Source of the DNA: Combretum micranthum
Lineage: Eukaryota > Streptophyta > Magnoliopsida > Myrtales > Combretaceae
DNA: 64,000 nucleotides
Assembly (NCBI GenBank): GCA_024138025.1
Contig: JAMXBD010001044.1
Coordinates: 124,001 to 188,000, forward strand
Direction: 5' to 3'
Shown: positions 48,601 to 62,099 of the stretch, piece after piece
Layout of the letters: each line of letters opens with the position of its first letter
Numbering within the stretch: position 1 is the stretch's first letter
Translations under genes and position numbers: made by a program
Notes under the pieces: generated by a model
Told to the model about the DNA's origin: nothing
Seen by the model: only the letters and a program-made list of their open reading frames with translations
Database searches by the model: none

Positions 48601-49967
48601 CATCTTCTAAGTCTCTCAATACAAAATTAATCAAGGACAATTAAATTCCTCGATATAGCAACCTATATTCAATAAACATTCCAAATTAATTTTCATGCTT
48701 ACAACATTACACTAGTCATTAATAACTCATTTGCAAATATAGCTTGAAAATTAACATCTAAAATGCACATTATACAAGCTCTAACATAATCTTTCTCCAA
48801 AATTCAGTAGGCACTCCAAAATTATAACACCATTCCCATTAGCCATTTGTTGTCATGATATGACAATCTTTACATATAATTTTCATCTCACCAATTGCAC
48901 TATTATATAACAGTTATTATCATATTATGAGCAATCATCATACAATTGACCATCTCACTTCACATTTCACAAAATTCCATAGTCCATGTCAAATAACCAA
49001 CCTTCTACATACAATAACTCATTAGCAATTTGGTTCCTAATTTAATGATTTTGACTTTTTTCATCATAGTCCATAATTCCACATAATATGCCATATGCTT
49101 AATTTAATTTTCCCTTCATATGAATTGTTATTTAATCATGATTTAAAATAGTTATAAACTAAATAATTCATCAAGATTTGTCCAATTCACCAATTTAATC
49201 AATTGTAGTCCAAAATTGTCGATTTTCTATTTCTTTCACAAGGGGCTATATTTCCATAATGCATTACATTATGTCCAAGAGTCTCCAACTGTAGGTTGGT
49301 TCTTAAAACATCCAAATCAAACCAAGTTTTTCAACTAAATTCATCAATTTTGCACAATTTACAACAATTTGTCAATTGATACCGTCATTACATGCCTTGT
49401 CACCTATATACCATTCCTATCAATTAATTACCTTATAATTCATCTCCTAAATGTTCAATTTGCATTGAAAGAAAAAAACTTTCAGAATTTAGACATCATT
49501 TTCTCTTGTTATGTGGATCACATCACTCCCATATGCACAAAGAACTTCAATTTCATCAAATTTCAACTTTTAATCAATAACCAATCACATAGTCCATCAC
49601 ATATCCTTTTATCCTTCAAGAATTCATGAACATAACAACCCCATCATCAAATTCCTCAAGAAAATTAGAATTTCCAGTAGCTTAGCATCCATAACATCAA
49701 GTCTACATGCTACAAGCAACATATCCTAGCATACACTTACAAACTAGCATCAAATTTTAACACTTAGTTGGTTTGGTAGCTTACTTCACTTAGTTTTGAA
49801 CCTCTTCCTTTTGTTCCAGCTATAACCCCATATAAGCACTTTTAAAATCATTAAAAACTTGAAAATTTAGCTAATTTAAACATATACCTGAGTGCCTAAA
49901 TTAATTTTAATACATTAATGGGCATAGACTCTTAAAAGCACTATTTAAATTCAATTTAACAATATAA
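48601..49967. other. AT-rich sequence, nothing recognised
   Basis: The 86-codon frame at 49369-49629 shows no motif and has the base composition of its surroundings. No repeat was recognised. Confidence 0.45.
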
Positions 49968-52900
49968 GGAAAAATACACTAAAATAAATCAATGTTTAAA
50001 GATAAATTTGAACAATGGATCAATGTTTTCAATGGTTGAAAAAAGGGGACCAGCATTATATAAAGTGGTGCAAATAGTGATCAACTATTTAAATTGCAAA
50101 CCCCTAATTTTTAGCGTAATATCAAGTTCAAACCTAAATCGGAAAGTTAACCAGAGATTTTAAGTCAACAAATTCCCAGGAAACTCTAGCAGTTTAGGTA
50201 TGGCAACCCCGCATTCCTAAACCATGAAGTCGAAATACGAGTAAAGAGTATAGTTTGGTTCGTAATAATATTAGAGTGCTTAAAAAGATCAGATTAGCTA
50301 GTTTTTGACCTATTTCGAACCCAATCGGATACAGACTTTGAAAAATGTGTCCGAGACTTGAGATATTAAATATATGATATTAATACCGTTAGACTCATAA
50401 TTTCATAAGATTTCCAAATATATTAGTTATATAATTTTTCGGATTATAAAAGTTACAGTTATAACCTTTTAATCGTATTTTTTTTTACTACCGGTACTTT
50501 AATTGTTTAATCTACATTTTGACTTCTAATCTACTATTCACAAGTAAAACCATTTATACTCTATTTCTTACATCCTTACATCCTATTCTTACAATAGCAT
50601 CATTTTCCTTACAATTTATTTTTCCAATATAACTTTTCCTACTTAAATTATTTATTTAAATTTGAATCTTACACAACACAATACAAATAACTCTCTCTCT
50701 CACCTCTAGTAGAACCGGCGCCCCCCTGCCTCTTTCCTCACTCAAATTGTTTTATTTATTTTCTTTTATTACACAAACCCCGATCCATTTTTCTATATAA
50801 ACCCCTTTATGCCTTCACCTTTCCATTTCTTTCTTTCCTCACTTTCCTTTTTAGAAAATTTTTCTAAAACTCTCTCCCTCTCCTCTATATGTGTCGTGAC
50901 CTCTCTCTCTCCACACACACACACACTTTTGTTTTCTTCAAGTTTTCTTGATCAAAACACTAAATAGGTAATAGATCTACACTTCATTATCTTAAAAATA
51001 TGTAATGGCAAGATCATTCATGTGTGATTCCACCCAAAAATCCCCATGAGCCTTAAGCTAGGGATGTGGAAACACTTGAAATCCTTGCCATCACAACGTA
51101 GTAGATCCTGTCATTTAAGATTATTTTGCTATTACTTGTTTTATTGTTGAGCTATGTTGTTATTATTAACGTTTTATGCATGTATTCATCATCTAGCCAC
51201 ATCTACATAATTATCATAGTATTCATGCATTTATGACTAGTTTAGTAATCTAGATCTAGTGGTTTTGAGTTCATAAATGCCTTAGGATTTTGTTTTGTGC
51301 ACATAAATAACTTGTAATAGCATGATCATAGTAGGAAAATGTTAGAAAGCTCAAGATCTACTTTAGTTTCAACAAAAATGATTTTTGAAAATTTAGATAA
51401 AAAAGGAACCATATTGAGAAAAGCCATTTTTTCAACTTCAAAATGTGTATTTTACATTAAAAATGAAAGGCTGAGGGAATAGGTATCATAAATGAGTGAT
51501 CTTAATGAGTAAAGCTTAGATCTACTAAGAAATATTTTCAAAACAAGAAAAATTTTACTAAAGTTATGTTTCAATCCCAATAACAAGCTTCAAATTCGTA
51601 ATAAGAGAAGCTTGAAGTGTAAATACCTATTTTTCAACCCCAAAATAAGATTTTTATTAAAGAAATGAAAGCCTTAAGGAGTAAGTTTGATTAGTAAATG
51701 GTTTTTGAAAGATTAAATAAGTTTTACAAAGGAAACAATCTCAAATAAAACTTTCAAAATTCGGATTTAAAAATGGCCACTAGTTAAACACCTATTTCCA
51801 AATGCCAAAATGGTGATTTTTATGGAAAAATGGAAGTTCTAGAGAATACATGTAATAAAGACCTAGTTTTGACAAGGATAAGTGAAATTTATTAAAGTAT
51901 ATTCCTAAAACAAGGAAAGTTTTCCAAAGATAGATTAAACAATGTTTTTATTTCTTAAAAATCTTATAAAATTAGTATCTAGGTAAATCCTCAATGTAAA
52001 CACCTATTTTCCAACTTCAAAACAAAGAATTTCATTAAAGTAAAGAAGGTGATAGACATATAGGTCATTAGGGAAAAATTTTGGTAAGAACGAGTATGAT
52101 TTTGCAAGAAATAAAAACTAGTTTTCTTAAGTTTTGAAATTTCAAAAGTTTTGCAAAGTAAAAGTTTTCTAAAAGAATTTTTGATATCATATAATTAAGA
52201 ATATACATATAGATAGTTCATTTCATGACTTTCATGATGATAACTTATCGGTTTTGCATGTACACATAATGCACTTGGAAGAAACAAAGTTAAGAAAATA
52301 TTATCTTATACATCCATCAAGCATTATCTAAGTACATGAGGAAATAGCTTTACCAACACCCATGAATCATGCATGATATTGAGTTATATATGTATATAAT
52401 AGAGTCTTACAAGATATAATGATAGCTAAGTATCTATCAAAGCTTAGTATAATGCTTGGTTTGAAATTAGGAGTTGAATTGTGGAATGGGAAATTCGTAT
52501 AGTATTATGTACCCTACTGTTCATGGACCAAATGACCTTGTTTGTTGGAAATAAATCTAGAAATAGATATCTCTCATCGAATAGACAAAAATCGGTATAT
52601 AATATGCGAAATTCCAAGTAAAAATGACCAAGTTATAGCGTTTTGAGTTGGAATTTCCTCTTAGACGAATTTTGACGAACTTGTTAGAATAGATTTTATA
52701 ATTTCATTCAAACTTCATAAAAATACTCATTAGAGTTATTTCTTTTGATTAAGAGACTTAGGAGACGGAATAGACCTGCTCAAGGACTATTACGATTAAG
52801 TGGATTTTCGCGCCATGGCAAAGTGAGTTTACTATCTAAAATTATATGCTTGTGATTGTGTTTGTAAAGTTAGTGGCATTAGAATTAAGGCAAGATAAAA

Positions 52901-54124
52901 ATTTAATTGTGTGTATGTGAGTTCTACTTGGGTGAATTGATAACAAGAATATCGAAATGTGCTTGTTGTAAATATCTGTATGATTTAGTATAGAATTGAA
53001 ATATCTGAATATCTATGATCGCCCATAAATTGTTAATTAATATGCCATGATCTTATAATCAAATTGACCATGCATACCATATGTGAGTCACATTGCATAG
53101 GTTATTATATCTTTGTGGGAAGAAGGCATAATAGGTGGGCAACGGGGGGCCAATAAACTCGAATATTGGCGTAATGGCCGGAATTGAAAATGTGTGTGGG
53201 TGGGCACCTGTATCAACCACAATATAAATGAGAAAAATTGAAATCTATGGTCGTATAGGCCTAAAACCCAACCTCGAATGGAGGGCGAAATCCATTCAGC
53301 ATAAGATTTTTGGAAGGTCTTATGTATTATATGCTCACGTGCTTATGCATTTCATATGGTTGTTAATATAACTTGCTTGATACATATATTGTTTGTTGAG
53401 TATTTAATTTTGGAAGTGAAACTCACTAAACTCATAAGCTTATACCCCTACAGTTTCTGTTTCAGTATGAATATTTATGGCTATCTCCGGGAAGCCACTT
53501 TCCTCAGGTATAGCTTTTGGACCTTAAGGAGCTTTTTGAAGAAGTTGGGATCTAGATGTAGGCATAGACTTCTAGTTGAATCTCCTTAATCTATATATAT
53601 AATATTTGATGTAAGAGACTTTTGTGGACCTAAGGACTCTTAATATTTTGACAGGGATATGCCCCTTAAATCGTGTAATAGATTTATCTGGTCATAAATG
53701 TTATGATATACCTTCTTATCGCTATGTATGTCTCATTAAGCTATCTCAATTCAAAGTATAGTTCCCTATATATTGAACGTGAGCCTTGCACCCAATGTTT
53801 AAACTCATGGAGTGACTAAGGTTATCATACTTGAGTTTAGATATCGAGGTGGCGGACTGTCGCGTTTAGGGTACTCTTTGGGGCATGACATAAATAGTTA
53901 AAAAAATGCATCAACGTTTTAAGTGGGTGATAGATAAATATTAAAAAAGATCCTTATATGCACTACCTTATATCATGTTGATCCTTTTCTTTAACCACTT
54001 AAATCATTGATCTCTTATTTCCATCACTTTATATGAAATTGATCTCCCTTTTTTAACCACTTAAAACATTGATAACCTATTTAAAGTTACCCTTAAATGC
54101 TTATCCTTTCCACTGTAATTTACC
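49968..54124. mobile_element. Inverted-repeat element (MITE-like) split by copy F
   Basis: Removing copy F leaves about 356 bp. The left 125 bp (49968 to about 50090) and the right 230 bp (53896-54124) are inverted relatives. Both carry GATCAATGTTTT, GTGGTTAAAAAA-like and ATATAAAGTG text in mirrored order. The right side carries the block at least twice. The ends are GGAAAAATACAC and (inverted) GGTAAATTACAG. No target duplication was found. It may be related to MULE-type elements through the GGTAAATTA end. Confidence 0.6.
50095..53890 (+). mobile_element. Solo-LTR-like element, copy F
   Basis: Starts TGCAAACCCC, ends TTGGGGCATGACA, and has a perfect duplication TAAAT (50090-50094 and 53891-53895). 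Length 3796 bp. TATATAA is at 50794-50800, then a CT-rich leader and a donor-like AGGTAATA near 50966. The hairpin is at 52608-52657. It is most similar to copy A, with long shared runs around 50210-50260 and 51000-51090. No coding capacity. Confidence 0.9.
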
Positions 54125-54659
54125 TCTACAACATATATTTATTTCAAAATATAATATGTACTATGCTATAAGCACAAAACAATATGATAATCATTGAGGC
54201 TACACACCTATAGATGGCAGAAATAGAAAATCATTGAAGTCCTCAAGTAGATCATAATTGGACTCCATATCACCTATAGAAAGATATAACCATAAAATAA
54301 TTATTAAACTAAGATTTCATATAATACCCTATTTTCCTTAATAAGGTGTATTTTAGTATTTTTAGCATGAACTTTTCATTTCTTATATATTTTGAGGGTA
54401 TTTATAGTCATTGGAAAGCTCATTAGGTAATTTAATCATGGTATTGAATATTGATGAAGTTTGAACGTAAGACTTGCTTTTGGGCACATCTCCTAAAAAG
54501 TAAGGTGTATTCATCAAGAAAGTTAAATTTCATTGTGTTTTCGTACTTTAGTCATAGCTTACTGATTTTAAATGGTTGCAAAGAGCTTATTTAGAATACA
54601 ATTAGATGGTATCATGTTTAGGTTTTTAATCTAATGCATTCAGGCATATATTTTAGGGA
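54125..54659. other. AT-rich sequence, nothing recognised
   Basis: TCATTGGAAAGCTCATTAGG near 54410 resembles wording common in plant LTRs, but nothing more can be shown. Confidence 0.4.
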
Positions 54660-54664
54660 ATTAT

Positions 54665-57600
54665 TGTCACGCCCCAGAGGGTACTCTAAACGTGGCAGTC
54701 CGCTGCATATAATATTAAAGCTAGTGAATGACAACCTTAGTCATGCAGGAGCTTCGATATCACATGCAAGGCGTGCTTCCAAGATAGTAGGAGACTCACA
54801 ATGGTATTACATTTAAGTAGATAATAAAAGTAAGCAAGAACTTATATAAATAAACATGAAATCTTCATTTAAATAACAAAATCTTACATCATCTCAGGGG
54901 CATTCTCCCGCCTTAAATGGTCTTGATTCAACAATACCATTAACAAAGTAAACGTAACTATAACATAAGCCTGCTATAGAGATTTTCTTAGAAGTCTATG
55001 CTCAAAACTTAATACATACAACTTCTCTTAAAAACTCCTAGTGGCTTTGGCTCATACCTGGCATACGGGGCTCCTCGGTGCCAACCAAAGATAATCATAC
55101 TGTAACAAAAAGCTATAGGGGCATAAGCAAATCTAGCTTAGTAGGATAATTTCCATCTATAAGATATTTCCATAAATCAAACAAGTACTTAAACAATCAT
55201 ATGAAAATGCACCAAACACATGAGCAAACAAAATACACAAGATTAACCCGAAATCATATGGAGCATGGATTTTATGCCCTACATGTTGGGGGTTGGGAGG
55301 TTACAGGCCCATACAACCATCAATATTTGTAGATTTGCTGGCTCCTGCTTGCCCTATAGACTTTCCAGCTCCTATGGCCCATGTAGACTTTCCGGCTCCT
55401 ACTAGCCACCACTACAACTTCTTCGTTTCCCCACACGAGAATAGTAATGAAACAAATGTGACTCACAAATATGATATGCATGAATTATTGTCAATATAAG
55501 GTTATTTCATCCTGGTTAAATTCAAGTTTAAAGGTGATCAAATCAATATTCATCATATCAATGCAAGAATCACAATTTAATTATCAATTTCTCTTTCGAT
55601 ATTCTTATATTCAACCAATCATAAATTCAAGTCACACAATAATTTTATCTTTTCCTTATCTTCTAGTGCTTCTACCTACAAGCACACACAAGGAAATGTA
55701 ACTTAGTAAAAGATTAACTCACTCCATGTCGGTAGCTTCCTAATCAAAATAGTCTTCCGAGAAAGTGATCTCAGTTCCTTCTTCACCTAAACAAGATGAA
55801 ATACCCACAATGAGTCTTTCATAGAATTTTTATGCTTGAAAACTCTAAATCTATCTTAAAATCGCAGTAAAATCGGATTGGAGGAATTTCCAACTTAAAA
55901 TGGCCATAACTTGCTCATTTTAACTCAGAATTTCGCATATTATATACCATTTTTTACCTATTCGAAAATATCTATTTATTTCTAAAACTATTTTCATCAA
56001 ACTAAGTCATTTGTATCCCGAAAAAGTGGTGACCAGATTCACCACGAATTTTCACAAACTTGAATTCCTTCTTTTAACAAAAGCTTATTTTGAAGAGATA
56101 GATATTATAATAGTTTGTAAAACCTTTAAAATGTATATACACATATTTATTGACTCATATCAAAATGTATGAAGTTAATAAAGTTGTCTCAAACCATGAA
56201 AAAGTAAAGTCTTTTAAAGATTTTAGAAAGTGAAAACTTTTGAAAAAAATTCTTTTTTATTTTGCTTTGAAAATATCTTAAATTATTTCAAATGAGTATT
56301 TTCTTTTTTAAAATTTAATTTCCGTAGTCTTTTTAAATTTCTAAGGAATGATTTTTTTTTTTTTATTTTATAAGCTTAGTTTTTAACACTTTTTGGAAGT
56401 AATAACAATTCTGTATTTAGACAAATAATTTCCTTATTTCTTGAGATCATTCCATTTTCATGAAAAGAATTTCTAGTACTCGATGAAAATGTGAAGTTTT
56501 TGTAAAATTTTTGTTTACTTAAAAAGTTCTTTCTATGTATGTTTATGGACTACTCTAGATTTCTTAGAAAAGTTTGTTTAAGAAAATTACTTCCTACTTT
56601 TATTTCTAGAAAAGAATCTTTATTTTAAGAAAACTTTCCTCATTTATTATGTTGAGACAAGAATCATTATGTTCATGCATGAATATAAAATTAAAGTTAT
56701 GAAAACATAAATAAACATAATAACTTAAAAAAAATAAGCTAGTAAAGAAACAAATCAAGTATTGAAACCTTAGCTTTATGAAGGTATCCCGAGACTAAAA
56801 ATAGACTAGTCCCATAAAGAAAAAGAAAATGTTTTGACTTCATGAGGACAAGTCTAAGACTAGAAAGACTAGTCTTAAAGATAGCATGAAAATAAATAAA
56901 TTGCAAGGAAATAAATAAATTGCAAAGCAAATGAGCTTATATGCTCTAAAATATATATATATATATATATAGCTACATAGATATATTTAGTAACATATAT
57001 ATAAAAGCAACATAAAGAAATGAGATCATGAACAAAAACAAAGTATGAACCTATTGTTACTTTTTTTAACCTTCATGGTTTAGAAAACACACACTAAGCT
57101 CATACTAAGTAAATGAACATAAAGAAGACTTAAAGAATTTTTACCTAAGAGAACTAAACTTGAGAGAGCTTTGGGAGAGAATTCTTGTAGAGAATTTGAG
57201 AGAGTAATTTTGTGTATGGAAGGTGTGAAAGAAGTGGAAGGAAGATGGGGTATTTATAGGAAAATATGGGAGGTTAATTATGTTAATTAAATAAATGAAA
57301 ATAAAACAATTTATAGGAAAAAGAAGAGGGGTCGGTGCAAATTGTAGAGGAGACAGGGAGTGAATTTTATTTTTTTGTATTTTTGTAAATGAAAAGTAAG
57401 ATATAAAAGATGTAAAGTTGTATTGGAAATGAAAATTGTAAGAAATAGAGGTATGGGCTGTAAGAGTAGGTTGTAAGAAAAAGTAGAGATAGATGAATAG
57501 TGTAGAATAGTAGAAAATAGTGTAATGTAAAGTAAACATGACAATTTAAGTACCGATAGTAAGAAAATACGCGTATAATTGCGATATCTGATATTTTTAG

Positions 57601-57953
57601 TTACCGAAAAATTATGAAATTGATATTTTTTAAAATCTTATATTGTTACGAGTCTAACGGTGTATTTGGAATATTTTTACTAATCCGAGCCCTGGGACAT
57701 GCTTTTCGAGAACCGTGTCCAGTTGTGCTCAAAACGAATTGCGGTTTGACTAATCTGATATTTTTATGCTTTTTCAAGTTATTACGAACTATTCTACATA
57801 CTAATCTCTTACTAACTTTCCTAGGGTTGCTTAAACGGGAATGCCGGACTTGAACGGTTGCAAAAGACTAGGGTTTTGTCAACTTTGGGATTCCGGTTGA
57901 CTTTGTAATTAGGGTTTAAGCTTAAATTGATTACAAAACTTTGGGGGTTTACA
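54665..57953 (-). mobile_element. Solo-LTR-like element, copy G
   Basis: The minus-strand element runs from TGTAAACCCCCAAAG (57953) to GGGGCGTGACA (54665), with a perfect duplication ATTAT (54660-54664 and 57954-57958). Length 3289 bp. TATAAATA is at about 57251-57258 (minus), followed by a CT-rich leader and AGGTAAAA near 57145. The hairpin is at 55884-55934. Its intact middle reveals the Athila-like insertion in copy B. No coding capacity; the 132-codon frame at 57141-57539 is the CT-rich leader read through. Confidence 0.9.
56950..56971. repeat. (TA)n microsatellite in copy G
   Basis: About 11 TA units at the same relative site as in copy E, after TATATGCTCTAAA. Confidence 0.93.
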
Positions 57954-57958
57954 ATTAT

Positions 57959-60732
57959 AATAAGAATTTCCCTTATTAGCTATATTATTGCTCTATTTAT
58001 TGTGGCTCCACAATTGTTAAGAGAATGATAGAATTTATTTATGATAACAAAAGAAAATAAAATATTATTTAACATGTTTTAAGTGTACAAGAAAGTTAAA
58101 ATATTAATAAAAATATGTGTAATTAAAGGAATTAAATATAATTTAAGTTCATGAAGTTGTTACAGTTTCAAAAGTACAAAGAAAAATTAGAAGCAAAACT
58201 TTCTAGGAATAACACAAGTATAATTTTTTTAAGACTTAGCTCCATGGATTGAAAATATTATATGAATATAATAAATCCTTCCCTAGAAATTGGGCAAACA
58301 TCTAAAGGGGATTTTTAATTAATTTTTATCATTGAGCTACAATTATTTTATCAAAGTCGATCATGGTATTTTGATACTAATGCAATTATCATGATAATTG
58401 GTTTCCAAGCTTAGAGAAATACATGAAATATCATTTCATATGATTTTAAAATAAAAATGAAGTAAACCAAGACTCGAATGAAGGAAATATCCACGACAAC
58501 TCAAAACATTTAGGAAGGACATCTTCATGGATGACAAGATTTTTAAGAAGATACTTTTCATATCTAATTCGATATCACAATAAATAAAGTCTGATTTATA
58601 TGTGCAACCTAAAAATATTCTAGAATACTTCCCCAACATCTATATTTAAAAAAGAAAGAAGTTCTCTAAATTATCAAAGCTAGGGAATCAAATCAAAATC
58701 AACTACAATAGTTACAAAGGTAATTAGATCTATGTGTATAGAATAAAACTGTTGAAATGAAGCACAACTCTTGAGCGAAGAACAATACTAAGAAAAAGTT
58801 ATACAACTAAGAAAAATTATGAAATTATTGTTACATGCTAATATGAAAATTTTACTTCATGATAAACCATTTAGAATCATCTTAGAAACGCTTTCAGAAG
58901 CTACAAGAGAAGAAAGCACTATTTTTTACTCTCAAATTATACCAAGTATTAGGGAAGCTCTACTTGTAATTCCTCTTTGTTTTCATTTGCAATATTTGTA
59001 CACGTATTGGATACATAAGGGTGACATGACAAAAGCTACCTATGGAGTCATGTTTAGCTTAGGTGAAAACTAAGGGAAATGATGCAGGTTTCTATGTTGC
59101 ACCAGGGGTAAAACTCTTTGTACTCTCAAAGTATTTGGATACAGTGAAACAAATGTTGAATTAATGGGTTTAATGTGAGTTTTGATGAGAAAATACATTC
59201 TATAATTACTCACTTGTTAGAGTAAAGTTACACTTAATTAATAAAGCATGTACTAAAAAAAAAAAGGCTAAACATGTGTGTAATTGATATGAATATGTTT
59301 GTGCAATTTATAAATACATGTATGTATATATATATTTGTACATGCTAGCATTTGTACATTAAGGGTTGGTGTCTGGACACTAAGCATATTTCATATGATC
59401 GCAATGTTTCTAATTATAGTATAGTGGGCTAGTGTGGACTCTAGCTATGTCCATAACATTTTGTGTGTATTCTGTAGATAGTATGTGAATGCTAATTGAA
59501 AGAATAATAGCCATTAGAAGTTGGAATATTAAATGCAAGGGAATTTTTGTAGGATTTGGACCAATAACTAAATTGATAGAAGAGCTTAAAAATAGAAGAT
59601 TTTGAGCTATTGATAAGAGAAATAGTTAAGCTTATTAAGTGCCACTGAAACCTCTTCATATCAAATTCTCCTCAATTAGCCCTTGTACCTCGTTTGCTTT
59701 AAATTAAAATAGATAGAGAAAGTATGTTGTCATTAAGTGTTAGTTTGCAATCTATTGTAAAGTACCACATTAGAATTAACACATTGTTTTTATAAGTAAT
59801 TTGAGTTGTGCCTAGCGAATATGATATTTGTAAAGGCACAAATCTTGTCGGTTTGTGTTTTAGCTCCTTAGGAGCATTATTTTTGTTTGTGAATAAAATG
59901 GTGGCGAAGTCCTCTATTAGGAGGCATTTGTGGGACTCAAAGATTAGGAGGCAGATTAAACTCCACTTTATATCACTTCTAGTTTCCTCTTTCCCTATCT
60001 CTTTATTTATTGCAATTTATTTATTGTGTTATTTGTTTGTTAAATCATAATTGTTTAGACTTAGTTTTTGAAAATAGATAAATTAGCCTTAATTAAACAC
60101 CCTACCCTAGTTAACCATGATCCTGGTGTAGAGCTGGAATGGTGGATTAATGCACAAAGAGTAACCCCTGTATATAGCCAAGCAATATCTTCTCTCTCTC
60201 TTTCTTAATTATGCAATTACACCCTAATTACACATTCTAAAAATGCATGAATTGAATATCTCTTCTTCTTCTTCTTATTGGTGCCAAAATTATCTTTATC
60301 ACCACTACCACCACCAATTTATCAAACTAATGATGATTTTTAGCCATATCATAGTATTAAAGGCAAAATTCATATCAAGTGATAAAATTATCAACTTGTC
60401 AAATTAGAAGTTAAATAGTTTATATTCTTGGTAACATTATCACATATGTTCAAAATCAAAGTCGATTACGCATCCTATTCTCCCTTTTCAAATGCTAATC
60501 GAACCTCATCATCACCATTCACAAAGCTATTTTCAATATAATCCCAAATTCCTTACTTAAACTAATAATAGAGTAGATGTAGGTGATATTTAGTTAAAAC
60601 TTGATGGAGGATCCTTTCATTTTCCTCTTGGCCTAACTTATAGCCATACTACAAAGGAATTTATCTTAAGTTTTACATAGAAGGATCATCATCTTACGAT
60701 TGATGAAAATTGGACTTGGGGTGTGTCAAGAC
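57959..60732. other. AT-rich sequence, nothing assigned
   Basis: Frames of 84 codons (58819-59073) and 80 codons (59808-60050) show no motif I recognise. Alternating TA/TG runs occur near 59310-59335. Some of it may be unrecognised retroelement. It lies downstream of the CDPK gene, beyond the retroelement at 60733. Confidence 0.4.
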
Positions 60733-61248
60733 TGTTGGTCCACATCTAATTCAAGCCCAACCCGTAAAATCATTATGTGTCTTAATTAAAAGTTGGCTTG
60801 ATTCCTGAACCCTTTCTACATGTCTTGATCAATTAAATCTCTTTCTTTATCCTCTTCCTATTTCAATTAGGGTTTCTACTTCTACTTACCTTCTCTGCTT
60901 CTCACAGTATGTATCTTTTAAACTAAGTTGTAACTAAACTAATGAACTGATGTTGTTTTGTAGGTAGGAACGATGCTAATGCAAAGGGCTTATTTAAGAC
61001 ATCCACTTTCCTAAACTTAGTCTTACAAATTGATCTCAAACTAGGGATGCAATCTGTTCCCTTTTTCCTTTCTTTTACTTTCTATTTGTAGATGTTACAA
61101 GACAGTTGCTTGCCTATTTGTTCAATTACAATCTGTTGTAACTATCATAAATCTAGCTAAATCTTTATGTAGCTACTATTTGTTGCATTGATCTTATGTT
61201 ACATGATGATATTTCCTTATTGTTGGTTGGCTTTGTCTTTCGTGTGTA
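60733..61248 (-). repeat. 3' LTR of the gag-only retroelement
   Basis: On plus it starts TGTTGGTCCACATC and ends GTCTTTCGTGTGTA, where the terminal CA has probably become TA. It aligns with 63258-63828. Confidence 0.78.
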
Positions 61249-62099
61249 GTAATTTCTCTCCTTGTTGAAAACAACCTTGTCCTCAAGGTTGAAAATGATA
61301 TTGCCTTGGCTGTGTTTACTGAAATGTCCTAAAGAAAACCCACAAAATTATGAGGTTTTAGATCATGAAAATACAAAACCCAAAACTTCCCAAATCATAT
61401 TTTGAGGATGGAATATCTATTCATTATAGGAATATCAAATACCCTTTGTTGATTCAATTGTGTCATTAGTCAAATCATGAATGTGAAATTTGAGTTTCAA
61501 AAAGTGTGTCCAGTAGCTTGTGCAAGGATTGAGACGTGACTTTTGCTAGCAACTCCAATTGAAAATTCTTAAAAGCAAAATATCCAATTTTGAAAAACAT
61601 GCACTTTGTAAACAATGACCTTGCAGAGTCGATCATGGCTTATAACTTAGTAATTTTTACAAACATTAAATTACCAAGGATAAAACAAAACTCAGTCCTA
61701 CTCTTAGCTATTGATTGCTTCCTTCTAAGTTGTGTATTCCATAGAATAGCACCAAGATGATTCAATAACTCCTCTTTTCTATCTAAAAATTTGATTAGAG
61801 GACTAAATGTCCAAATCCCATTCCACATCAAATATTCCAATAATGACAATGATGAAAGGGTAAGGCATAATGGATGATGGCCACCCAAATTGTTTTGAAA
61901 AGCAATGTTGTAGGCTATAATCATATTTTGATGAAAAATATCATCCTGATTTCACTCCTCAAAATCATAAATAATTGGCAATGATGACCATAGGACTAAG
62001 AATAATTGTTGACTGCCTATACTAAATAGTATATAGGAAATAGGCACAATATGATTGAGAATAAGTCCCTAAGCCAAATCCCAAAAATGTCAAAGACAC

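Noticed and set aside
58436..59073. Two frames of 67 and 84 codons
   Set aside because: No family was recognised. Their composition matches the surroundings, and there is no splice or promoter context.
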